Shown here piece by piece: positions 1 to 5,115 of a stretch of DNA of 5,115 nucleotides. The notes under the pieces were generated by a model. The model was not told the DNA's origin. It was given only the letters and a program-made list of their open reading frames with translations, and did not search any database. The DNA comes from Gammaproteobacteria bacterium (GTDB taxonomy: Bacteria; Pseudomonadota; Gammaproteobacteria; Granulosicoccales; Granulosicoccaceae), in NCBI GenBank assembly GCA_020444765.1, contig JAGRHW010000266.1, positions 1 to 5,115 of the forward strand. The letters run 5' to 3'. The stretch's first letter is position 1. Each line of letters opens with the position of its first letter. The translations under genes and the position numbers were made by a program.

Positions 1-2
1 GA

Positions 3-476
3 CTGTTAATTTCTGCCGTTCTTTTCGGAGCAACGTCCAGTGCATTCGCCGTCGCGCCCGGTGGCCCGGATTGCGGTTGGGGCAATATGCTGCTTGAAGG
101 TAAAAACGGTCTGGTAATGCATATGCTCGCCGGCACGACCAACGGCACCAGCGGCAACGCGACCTTCGGCATGACATTCGGTACCAATGGCTGCAGCGTC
201 GATGGCGCGCTGACCTACGGTGGTGAAAAGATGGTGTGGTTTGACAACATCCTCGATCAGTTTTCAACCGACGTGGCGCAAGGCAATGGCGAAGCGCTCA
301 ATGCCGTGGCGGTGATGATGGGTGTGGAAGCAAACGATCGCGCGCAATTCGATGCCGTGATGCATGATAATTTCACCGTGCTGTTTCCGTCCGAGACAGT
401 AACCAGTCAGGAAGTGCTCGACGCCATGATCGTCGTCATGAAGCAGGATCAAACCCTCTCCAAGTACGTTGCCTGA
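3..476 (+). CDS. DUF3015 family periplasmic protein, 5' end outside the window
   Basis: The frame is open to the left edge, and the first visible residues (LLISAVLFGATSSAFA) are the hydrophobic core and end of a Sec signal peptide, with likely cleavage after Ala-Phe-Ala and a mature start at VAPGGPDCGWG. Only a few N-terminal codons should therefore be missing; the first internal ATG, at 87, lies inside the mature domain and is not the start. The 157 visible residues fit DUF3015, a family of about 160 residues. Its hallmarks are a Cys-Gly-x-Gly stretch near the mature N-terminus (Cys at visible residue 24), a GLV..LAGTTNGTSGN motif and a second Cys (residue 64) after FGTNG. The two cysteines could form a periplasmic disulfide. 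The molecular function of the family is unknown. A terminator follows the TGA, so it is probably the last gene of its main transcript, although read-through would reach the downstream envelope genes. Confidence 0.85.
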   Translation: MLISAVLFGATSSAFAVAPGGPDCGWGNMLLEGKNGLVMHMLAGTTNGTSGNATFGMTFGTNGCSVDGALTYGGEKMVWFDNILDQFSTDVAQGNGEALNAVAVMMGVEANDRAQFDAVMHDNFTVLFPSETVTSQEVLDAMIVVMKQDQTLSKYVA

Positions 477-496
477 TCGTAAAGACAGTTGTTTGG

Positions 497-529
497 AAGG
501 CGGGTGCGTTTGACGCATCCGCCTTTTTT
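497..529 (+). terminator. Intrinsic terminator after the DUF3015 gene
   Basis: The arms GGCGGGTGCGT (499-509) and ACGCATCCGCC (513-523) pair over 11 positions with one G-T wobble and a 3-base loop (TTG). They are followed by six T (524-529). The AA at 497-498 can also pair with the first two T. This is a textbook Rho-independent terminator, 20 bases after the stop codon. It is unusual because the T-tract runs directly into the start region of the next gene, so it may also act as a read-through control (attenuator) for the envelope gene. Confidence 0.85.
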
Positions 530-535
530 GTGTCC

Positions 536-2443
536 ATGCGAAAATCCCTTGATTACATTGTATTGGCTTTGCTTTGTGCCGTTTTCACGTCGGTTGAGGC
601 CGGGGAGCGGCAGACCGCGCATACCGATGTAGAGAAATTACTGCGTATCGCCGACAACAAACGCCTCGATCAACATCCGCAATGGTTGACACTGATGCAT
701 TATCAGTCGACCGGAATGGATGGGGACAGGCTTGAAAGTCAGGTCGACGACCAGCGGTATTTTCTGGCGGAAAACGGCAAAACTGACAGCCGGGCGGAAT
801 TACAGGCCAGTATCCGCGGCCTGTTTGCGGATACGCCAAAGCCCTTGCCTGAAAAAGACGATCCCCACTGCCGTTTTGTTGAGCGGGAATACTGGCTGCG
901 ACAACAATTGTCATTGCCAGCGGAGGCCGTGCCGCAAAACTGCACGACGTTTCATCAATGGCGTGACCGCATGGAGGCATATTCGGTCACGCTGGTGTTT
1001 CCGGCCTCCTATCTGAACAGTCCGTCGTCCATGTTCGGGCACACCCTGTTTCGCTTCGACCCGGAAAATATCGCCGACGATTCCTCCTGGCTGTCTTTCG
1101 CGCTTACCTTTGCCGCCGATACCGCGGAGAGTGATGACGATGCCTTCGCCTATGCCTTCAAGGGAATCGCCGGGGGCTATGCCGGGCTTTTCAGCGTGGT
1201 GCCATATTTTCAGAAGATTCAGGAATACGGCGCGATCGAAAATCGTGACGTATGGGAGTATTCGCTGGATCTGACGCCCGACGAAGTCGAGCGTATCATC
1301 GGGCATGCCTGGGAATTGCGGGAAATTCGCTTTGATTACTATTTTTTCCGGGAAAATTGCGCGTTCAGACTGCTGGAACTGCTCGATTATGCAAGGCCAT
1401 CACTTGATCTGATCGAACAGTTTCCGCGTACCGCGATTCCGGCCGAGACGGTCAAGGCTGTCGTCAATAGCGGTATCGTCAGCGATATAACTTTCCGTCC
1501 GTCGGTCGGGTCCATTCTGCAGCATGCCGTGACCGGCTTGCCTCGCGAACACCGGCACTGGGTCAGAGAGCTCGAGCAGGCGCCGGATCTGGCGCAGTCT
1601 CCGGAGTTTCTCGCGCTGCCGGAAGGTCTGCAAGAATCGATAGTCGATGCCGCCAATCAGTATTTGACTTACCGTTCCCGGCGCCGGGCGATGACGCCGG
1701 AGATGGCCGGCCGTCGTTTTAAAATGCTCAAACAGGTCAACCGTTTTCCCGCGCGCGAGCCGGCTGCAGTGCCGGTGCCCGCACGACCGGATAGCGGACA
1801 TGAAACCGGTCTGCTGACGGTCGGCGCCGGACGCGAACGGGAGGCCGACTTTGTCAGCGCCGGTCTGCGGATAAGTTATCACGATTTGCTCGATAACAGC
1901 CGTGGTTATCTCCGCGGTGGTGAAATACAGCTCGGTAATGTGGAGCTGAGAAAATACAAGGGTGAGAAACTTCGTCTGGAGCGGGCGGACTTGATACAGC
2001 TGCGATCACTGAGTGCCTGGCATTCGATTTTTGACGCGATCGCCTGGGAGGCCGGGGCAGGGTTGGGCCGGCATCCGGTTATCGAACAGCAAAAACTCGG
2101 TCTGACCGCGGCAGGCGCTGTCGGCAAATCGGCCATGGCGACAGACAATACGGTGGCTTACGGTTTGATCGGCGCATCGGTTTTCGCCTTTGACGAGGCG
2201 GAACACAGTGGGTATGCCAATCTTTCCCTGAAAAGCGGGCTATTGTATTTTAATCCCTTTGGTACCATGCAGGCGGAACTGTTTGCCGAGGCGCCGCAAC
2301 GGCATCGATCGCGCTATACCTTGTCATTGTCGCAGAACCTTGTGCTGGGGAAAAACCATTCGATCAGGGCGACCATCCGACAGGACTGGGAGTCGCGAGA
2401 GGATTTTCTAAATGCCTCGCTTACTTACCGTTTTCATTACTAA
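536..2443 (+). CDS. DUF4105/Lnb_N-domain periplasmic protein with C-terminal outer-membrane beta-barrel
   Basis: From ATG 536 the product has 635 residues. A GTG two codons upstream (530) is the alternative start, and neither has a visible Shine-Dalgarno site. Residues 1-22 form a signal peptide (MRKS, hydrophobic core, cleavage after Val-Glu-Ala). Residues of about 100-320 resemble the DUF4105 domain, now called the Lnb N-terminal periplasmic domain: Cys112 and Cys136, a probable disulfide; SPSSMFGHTLFRFD with His169; a long aromatic/Gly segment (FKGIAGGYAGLFSVVPYF); and FRENCAFRLLELL with Cys275. His before Cys is the order of circularly permuted papain/NlpC-like enzymes, and the Bacteroides Lnb lipoprotein N-acyltransferase carries a related domain. 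From about residue 420 the chain alternates polar and hydrophobic residues in beta-strand fashion and ends in SLTYRFHY, an aromatic C-terminus of the kind recognised by the BAM machinery. It is therefore probably a periplasmic enzyme anchored by its own outer-membrane barrel. The substrate is unknown, and acyl transfer or amide hydrolysis is inference. The next gene starts inside its 3' end. Confidence 0.85.
   Translation: MRKSLDYIVLALLCAVFTSVEAGERQTAHTDVEKLLRIADNKRLDQHPQWLTLMHYQSTGMDGDRLESQVDDQRYFLAENGKTDSRAELQASIRGLFADTPKPLPEKDDPHCRFVEREYWLRQQLSLPAEAVPQNCTTFHQWRDRMEAYSVTLVFPASYLNSPSSMFGHTLFRFDPENIADDSSWLSFALTFAADTAESDDDAFAYAFKGIAGGYAGLFSVVPYFQKIQEYGAIENRDVWEYSLDLTPDEVERIIGHAWELREIRFDYYFFRENCAFRLLELLDYARPSLDLIEQFPRTAIPAETVKAVVNSGIVSDITFRPSVGSILQHAVTGLPREHRHWVRELEQAPDLAQSPEFLALPEGLQESIVDAANQYLTYRSRRRAMTPEMAGRRFKMLKQVNRFPAREPAAVPVPARPDSGHETGLLTVGAGREREADFVSAGLRISYHDLLDNSRGYLRGGEIQLGNVELRKYKGEKLRLERADLIQLRSLSAWHSIFDAIAWEAGAGLGRHPVIEQQKLGLTAAGAVGKSAMATDNTVAYGLIGASVFAFDEAEHSGYANLSLKSGLLYFNPFGTMQAELFAEAPQRHRSRYTLSLSQNLVLGKNHSIRATIRQDWESREDFLNASLTYRFHY
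2397..2402 (+). promoter_or_regulatory. Ribosome binding site of the alpha/beta hydrolase gene
   Basis: GAGAGG lies 9 bases before ATG 2412, inside the last codons of the preceding gene. It is the main reason for choosing this start, which gives an unusually long n-region before the hydrophobic signal core. The next in-frame candidates, TTG codons near 2490, would cut into that core. Confidence 0.65.
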
Positions 2444-3308
2444 GCCAGGGCCGGATTGCCGCCGGTCTTATAAAACTCTACTCCGCCTGTTGTTGCTCGT
2501 ACTGATGCTGGGCAATGCCGCCTGTACCCGGTTTTTCTTTTTTCCGTATAAGGAATATGCCGGCACACCGGAAGATCTGGGTTATCAATACGAGGATATT
2601 TATCTGGCAGCGGCAGATGGCACGCGCTTGCATGGATGGTTGATTCCGGCGCGCGCAGACAAGCCGCGTGGCACGGTTTATTTTCTGCACGGCAACGCCG
2701 AGAATATCAGTACGCATATCCGCTCCGTGCTATGGCTGGTAGTGCAGGGTTTTGATGTGTTCGCGCTGGATTACCGGGGATTTGGCAAGTCGGAAGGCAA
2801 GCCGGATGTGCCCGAGGTATTTGAGGATATAGACGCGGGTGCAAAATGGGTGCTTGACTATTCGACGCAGCGTGGAGCCGGCAAGCCCGTGCTTTTTGGG
2901 CAAAGTATCGGTGCTAGTCTTGCAATAAGTTATCTGGCCGATAACCCAGCAATAAAAGCCCGTTTCGGCGGACTTATTTCCGAGGGGGCGTTTTCACGTT
3001 ACGACACCATCGCCCAGCATGTACTGGCCGGCAGCTGGGTGACCTGGCTTTTCCAATACCCGGCCGGCTGGGTGCTGCCGGATGCGTATGATCCGCTGAA
3101 TGCGGTTGCGTCGCTGGCGCCGTTACCGGTGATGATCGTGCACAGTGTGGATGATGAGATTATTCCGTTTGCGGAAAGTTTGAAATTATACGAAGGTCTG
3201 GCCGAACCCAGGGCTTTTCTACCGGCTGACGGGCCGCATATTCATGCGATCAGAAACCCTGAAACCCGCCGTAAAATGTTGTCGTTTATCGAATCTCTGC
3301 CGCCTTGA
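2412..3308 (+). CDS. Probable lipoprotein alpha/beta hydrolase (BEM46/YqkD-like serine hydrolase)
   Basis: The 298-residue product has a signal sequence: Arg/Lys-rich residues 1-22, then LLRLLLLVLMLGNAAC. Cys38 is the likely lipidated residue. The lipobox is non-standard, with Asn at -3 where Leu is usual; Thr at +2 does not signal inner-membrane retention. The catalytic core is clear: HGNAEN at His93 (oxyanion-hole region), DYRGFGKSEG, the nucleophile elbow GQSIGAS with Ser165, the acid in HSVDDEIIPF (probably Asp248), and GPHIH with probable catalytic His276. Order and spacing fit the alpha/beta hydrolase fold, with the stretch between Ser and Asp forming a short cap. Such proteins are esterases, thioesterases or peptidases of uncertain substrate; nothing here decides which. 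The gene overlaps the preceding envelope gene by 32 bases in another frame, which suggests co-transcription and coupled translation. Its 3' end overlaps the convergent iron-sulfur gene by 23 bases. Confidence 0.85.
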   Translation: MPRLLTVFITKPGPDCRRSYKTLLRLLLLVLMLGNAACTRFFFFPYKEYAGTPEDLGYQYEDIYLAAADGTRLHGWLIPARADKPRGTVYFLHGNAENISTHIRSVLWLVVQGFDVFALDYRGFGKSEGKPDVPEVFEDIDAGAKWVLDYSTQRGAGKPVLFGQSIGASLAISYLADNPAIKARFGGLISEGAFSRYDTIAQHVLAGSWVTWLFQYPAGWVLPDAYDPLNAVASLAPLPVMIVHSVDDEIIPFAESLKLYEGLAEPRAFLPADGPHIHAIRNPETRRKMLSFIESLPP

Positions 3309-3978
3309 CAAACGCCTGCATATGAAACTGCGCATGCTCCGCCTCGTAAATATAGCCTTGTCCGACCGGGCAGGCACGTCTTGCAAGGCAGGAGCCGAGC
3401 ATACATGCCGATTGCCGGTTTGAACGCAGATAATCTATACACTGATCGGACTTGTACTCTTTACCGGTAAAGGCATCGACCGGGCAGGCGTCCAGACAGG
3501 GTTTGCTGAGGCATTGATCGCATGGATGCGCGGTTGCTTCGGCTGTTGTCAGCGGTTTTAGAGCAAACGGCAACAGCAGGGCAAATCGGTAGGCGTGCCA
3601 TAAACCATATCGCGGGTGAATCGATAAGCCCAGTGGCGATGCCTGTAAGCCTTCGGTTTTGTTGATCCAGTGGAGAAACGGCAGGAAAGGCGGGCCGTTG
3701 AAAGGGTACAGGGCGATCCCCCCGAATTCCCCGGCAATGGTATCACCGATTCTGCGGCTCCAGCGGTCGAGCGGATGCGCTGCCCCGTCCTTGTATTCCG
3801 GTGATTGCCGGAAAAAGCGCCAAAGCGATGAGCCGATATTGCCGACCAGCAGCAAGCTGCTGTCGCTGGCATCGCCGGGCAAGGCCGGCAGCTGATCGAC
3901 CGGGCCGGGTGTAAAACCGCCGCGCAGGCAAAGCCCGTGGGTGTCGAGTCTTGCGGTGAGTCTGTCCAGCGCGTTCAC
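3286..3978 (-). CDS. 4Fe-4S double-cluster ferredoxin-like protein (QueG-like iron-sulfur domain)
   Basis: The 230-residue soluble protein has no signal peptide. The N-terminal half has conserved-looking motifs (LLLVGNIGSSLWRFF, HPLDRWSRR, YPFNGPPFLPF, GLSIHPRYGLWHAYR) of a widespread, uncharacterised proteobacterial ferredoxin-like family. The C-terminal half holds eight cysteines: Cys153-x2-Cys156-x4-Cys161-x3-Cys165-Pro, then Cys180, Cys192, Cys197 and Cys203-Pro. This suits two [4Fe-4S] clusters and resembles the iron-sulfur part of epoxyqueuosine reductase QueG, but the length is well short of QueG (about 370) and its cobalamin-binding part is not evident. The likely role is electron transfer or a small reductase, partner unknown. 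The start is GTG 3978; the purU stop lies in the same frame three codons upstream, so no longer N-terminus is possible. No Shine-Dalgarno site is visible in the 6-base gap, so translation is probably coupled to purU. The 3' end overlaps the convergent hydrolase gene. Confidence 0.8.
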   Translation of the reverse strand: MNALDRLTARLDTHGLCLRGGFTPGPVDQLPALPGDASDSSLLLVGNIGSSLWRFFRQSPEYKDGAAHPLDRWSRRIGDTIAGEFGGIALYPFNGPPFLPFLHWINKTEGLQASPLGLSIHPRYGLWHAYRFALLLPFALKPLTTAEATAHPCDQCLSKPCLDACPVDAFTGKEYKSDQCIDYLRSNRQSACMLGSCLARRACPVGQGYIYEAEHAQFHMQAFVKAAEIR

Positions 3979-3984
3979 AGGCGG

Positions 3985-4839
3985 TCAGTCAAATACCACG
4001 GTACGGTTGCCGTGCACCAGAACGCGGTCTTCCAGGTGCGCGGTCAGACCTCGGGCCAGGACTGATTTTTCCACGTCCTTGCCCAGTCTTACCAGGTCAT
4101 TGGCGTTGTGCGCATGGGTGACATGAATGGCGTCCTGGGCGATGATCGGGCCTTCATCGAGCTGCTCGGTCACGTAATGACAAGTCGCACCGACCAGTTT
4201 TACACCGCGTCGCCAGGCTTGATGATAAGGTCTGGCGCCGACGAAGGACGGCAGAAAGCTGTGGTGAATGTTGATGACCTGGTGCTTGTATTTTTCGCAC
4301 AGAGCCGGCGGCAGAATCTGCATATAACGGGCCAGGACAATTGTGTCTGGCTTGTATTGATCTATGATGGTTTCGGTTTTGTCAAATCCGGCCTGTTTTT
4401 TTTGCCTGTCGATGGGAACAAAGTGATAGGGGATGCCGTACCACTCAACCAGGCCGCGATTGTCCTCGTGATTGGAAACCACGCAAACGATTTCACAATC
4501 CATGTCCCGGCTGCGCCAGCGGTCGAGCAGATCGGAAAGACAGTGCGAACCCTTGCTGGCCATGATCACGACTTTTTTCGGCTGATTGCCGTCAATCAGA
4601 CGAAGATTCATGTCGAACTCCTCGATCAGCGGCTGAAAAGCGTTTTGCAAACCGTCGAGCCCGAACGGCAGGCTGTCGGCCTTGACGACCAGGTGCGAAA
4701 AAAACCAGTTACTTTCATGATCCGAGTGGTGAGCGGCTTCGAGTATCCAGCCCTGATTGTCGCTCAACATGCTGGCGACTCTGCCGACGATCCCGCGGCG
4801 GTCCGGGCAGTCGAAAACGATTCTGTAGGTATTTTTCAT
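3985..4839 (-). CDS. purU: Formyltetrahydrofolate deformylase
   Basis: The 284-residue cytoplasmic enzyme hydrolyses 10-formyltetrahydrofolate to formate and tetrahydrofolate, balancing the one-carbon pool and supplying formate, for example to the PurT purine step. Residues of about 4-80 are an ACT regulatory domain (RIVFDCPDRRGIVGRVA). Residues of about 87-265 are the formyltransferase-type catalytic domain, with the Asn-x-His motif in VINIHHSFLPSF (Asn190, His192), then VGARPYHQAW, GATCHYVTEQLDEGPII (Asp228) and HNANDLVRLGKDVEK. The Asn/His/Asp set matches the catalytic residues of the GART/PurU superfamily. Length is normal for the family and no frame break is visible. The ATG at 4839 is preceded by AGGA at good spacing. 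The iron-sulfur gene follows 6 bases after the stop, so the two probably share a transcript. Residues 146-148 are encoded across a run of eight A. In E. coli the ACT domain responds to methionine and glycine; that this protein does so is inference. Confidence 0.97.
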   Translation of the reverse strand: MKNTYRIVFDCPDRRGIVGRVASMLSDNQGWILEAAHHSDHESNWFFSHLVVKADSLPFGLDGLQNAFQPLIEEFDMNLRLIDGNQPKKVVIMASKGSHCLSDLLDRWRSRDMDCEIVCVVSNHEDNRGLVEWYGIPYHFVPIDRQKKQAGFDKTETIIDQYKPDTIVLARYMQILPPALCEKYKHQVINIHHSFLPSFVGARPYHQAWRRGVKLVGATCHYVTEQLDEGPIIAQDAIHVTHAHNANDLVRLGKDVEKSVLARGLTAHLEDRVLVHGNRTVVFD

Positions 4840-4845
4840 GTTTTT

Positions 4846-4849
4846 TCCT
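4846..4849 (-). promoter_or_regulatory. Ribosome binding site of purU
   Basis: On the minus strand AGGA lies 6 bases before the ATG at 4839-4837, separated by an A-rich spacer. Spacing and sequence are good and fix the purU start, which also matches the usual N-terminus of the family, just before the ACT domain. Confidence 0.75.
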
Positions 4850-4882
4850 GTAGGCGGTGGAGAAAAGTAAAGCGGCCTGTTT

Positions 4883-4897
4883 GACTGTATGACAGTC
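4883..4897. promoter_or_regulatory. Perfect inverted repeat in the purU leader
   Basis: GACTGT-ATG-ACAGTC has two perfect 6-base arms around a 3-base spacer, 44-58 bases upstream of the purU start codon. It could be an operator for a dimeric regulator or a small hairpin in the 5' untranslated mRNA. There is no T-tract, so it is not a terminator. No known regulator site is recognised. Confidence 0.4.
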
Positions 4898-4914
4898 TCC
4901 GGCGATGATCAAGT

Positions 4915-4925
4915 GGCACTGTGCC
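4915..4925. promoter_or_regulatory. Short palindrome next to the putative purU transcription start
   Basis: GGCAC-T-GTGCC is a perfect 11-base palindrome. Its one-base centre is too tight for an RNA hairpin, so it would have to be read as DNA by a dimeric protein. It directly abuts the proposed -10 box on the purU side, where a repressor would block initiation. The function is inferred from position only. Confidence 0.3.
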
Positions 4926-4953
4926 TGTATAAAATCATTCGCTAATACTGCAA
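4926..4953 (-). promoter_or_regulatory. Candidate sigma70-type promoter for purU
   Basis: On the minus strand TTGCAG (4953-4948) and TATACA (4931-4926) are separated by 16 bases, each matching 4 of 6 consensus positions. Transcription would start near 4919, giving a leader of about 80 bases that contains the GACTGT/ACAGTC repeat. The surrounding sequence is AT-richer than the genes, as expected for a promoter, but weak matches like this occur by chance. Confidence 0.35.
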
Positions 4954-5017
4954 TAAATGCCACCGTTATCTCTTCGTAGAAAAGAATGACGATTTAACCG
5001 GCCTGTTCCAAACAACC

Positions 5018-5057
5018 ACGTCGTTATCCCCGAATGCTTTAGTCGGGGACCCAACGT
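5018..5057. repeat. Imperfect palindromic repeat, left member of a pair
   Basis: TCCCCGA (5027-5033) and TCGGGGA (5043-5049) pair perfectly around a 9-base loop. ACGT at 5018-5021 and 5054-5057 marks the outer ends. The pattern CGTC..T.TCCCC..GGGGA.CCA resembles the short extragenic palindromes scattered in many beta- and gammaproteobacterial genomes. It does not encode anything. Copy number cannot be judged from one window. Confidence 0.55.
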
Positions 5058-5074
5058 CACCGTCGGTCAGTCCG

Positions 5075-5106
5075 CAGCTGGATTCCCGCCTGCGCGGGAA
5101 TGACGG
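5075..5106. repeat. dRS3-like palindromic repeat, right member of a pair
   Basis: ATTCCCGC (5082-5089), loop CTGC, and GCGGGAAT (5094-5101) make a perfect 8-base stem. The 20 bases 5082-5101 match the Neisseria dRS3 pattern ATTCCC-N8-GGGAAT. The flanks (CAGCTGG on the left, GACGG on the right) read in the opposite sense to the left repeat, so the pair is inverted. This suggests a REP/BIME-like unit or the end of a small non-autonomous element; its full extent may continue past the window edge. Confidence 0.65.
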
Positions 5107-5115
5107 GCAAGACTA

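Noticed and set aside
87..476. Taking ATG 87 as the start of the first gene
   Set aside because: The same frame upstream encodes the hydrophobic core and cleavage site of a signal peptide, so the real start lies before the window.
510..538. TTGACG at 510-515 as a -35 box for the envelope gene
   Set aside because: It lies in the loop and arm of the terminator hairpin, and at 17 bases downstream the sequence is TCCATG, with no resemblance to a -10 box.
1400..1882. Minus-strand open frame of 160 codons opposite the envelope gene
   Set aside because: The translation is Arg-rich and low in motif content, as expected for the antisense of a GC-rich gene. The plus-strand frame is one continuous domain protein.
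4108..4884. Open reading frame of 258 codons on the plus strand, antisense to purU
   Set aside because: It is an antisense shadow of purU, whose domains and catalytic residues are unmistakable. Its translation shows no recognisable family motif, and no convincing ribosome binding site was seen.
4914..4930. Possible sigma54 promoter (TGGCAC followed by GTGCCTGT) on the plus strand
   Set aside because: The -24 part fits, but the required GC at -12 is GT, and the site points away from purU with no plus-strand gene following in the window.
4873..5007. Direct repeat CGGCCTGTT at 4873-4881 and 4999-5007
   Set aside because: Nine bases with no extension and no element features at the ends can arise by chance at this length.

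Overview
The window is 5115 bases of chromosomal DNA from a Gram-negative bacterium, most likely a gammaproteobacterium. That placement is an inference. It rests on moderate-to-high GC, two exported proteins plus an outer-membrane beta-barrel C-terminus, a purU typical of Proteobacteria, and a palindromic repeat type common in beta- and gammaproteobacterial intergenic DNA. There are no tRNA or rRNA genes, no CRISPR array, and no transposase or phage gene.

Plus-strand block (1-3308). The first gene is a DUF3015-type small periplasmic protein that lacks only its first few codons. A strong intrinsic terminator follows. Directly against its T-tract, with no visible ribosome binding site, starts a large two-domain envelope protein: a DUF4105/Lnb_N-type periplasmic domain with an apparent His/Cys catalytic pair, then a C-terminal outer-membrane barrel. 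A serine alpha/beta hydrolase with a probable lipoprotein signal overlaps its end by 32 bases. These three look like a cell-envelope cassette. The proposal that the last two act on lipids or lipoproteins is inference.

Minus-strand block (4839-3286). purU (formyltetrahydrofolate deformylase) is followed after 6 bases, in the same reading frame, by a 230-residue protein with eight cysteines arranged for two [4Fe-4S] clusters and resembling the iron-sulfur part of epoxyqueuosine reductases. They are very probably one transcription unit. Its 3' end overlaps the hydrolase gene by 23 bases in convergent orientation, with no terminator visible between the two blocks.

Intergenic right end (4840-5115). 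The purU leader holds a good Shine-Dalgarno site, a perfect 15-base inverted repeat, an 11-base palindrome and a weak sigma70-like promoter. Beyond it lie two oppositely oriented palindromic repeats, one matching the Neisseria dRS3 pattern ATTCCC-N8-GGGAAT. They look like a REP/BIME- or MITE-type element.

Most of the window is ordinary core genome. The least characterised parts are the Lnb_N-barrel/lipoprotein hydrolase pair and the iron-sulfur protein tied to purU. No clearly new system is proven here.
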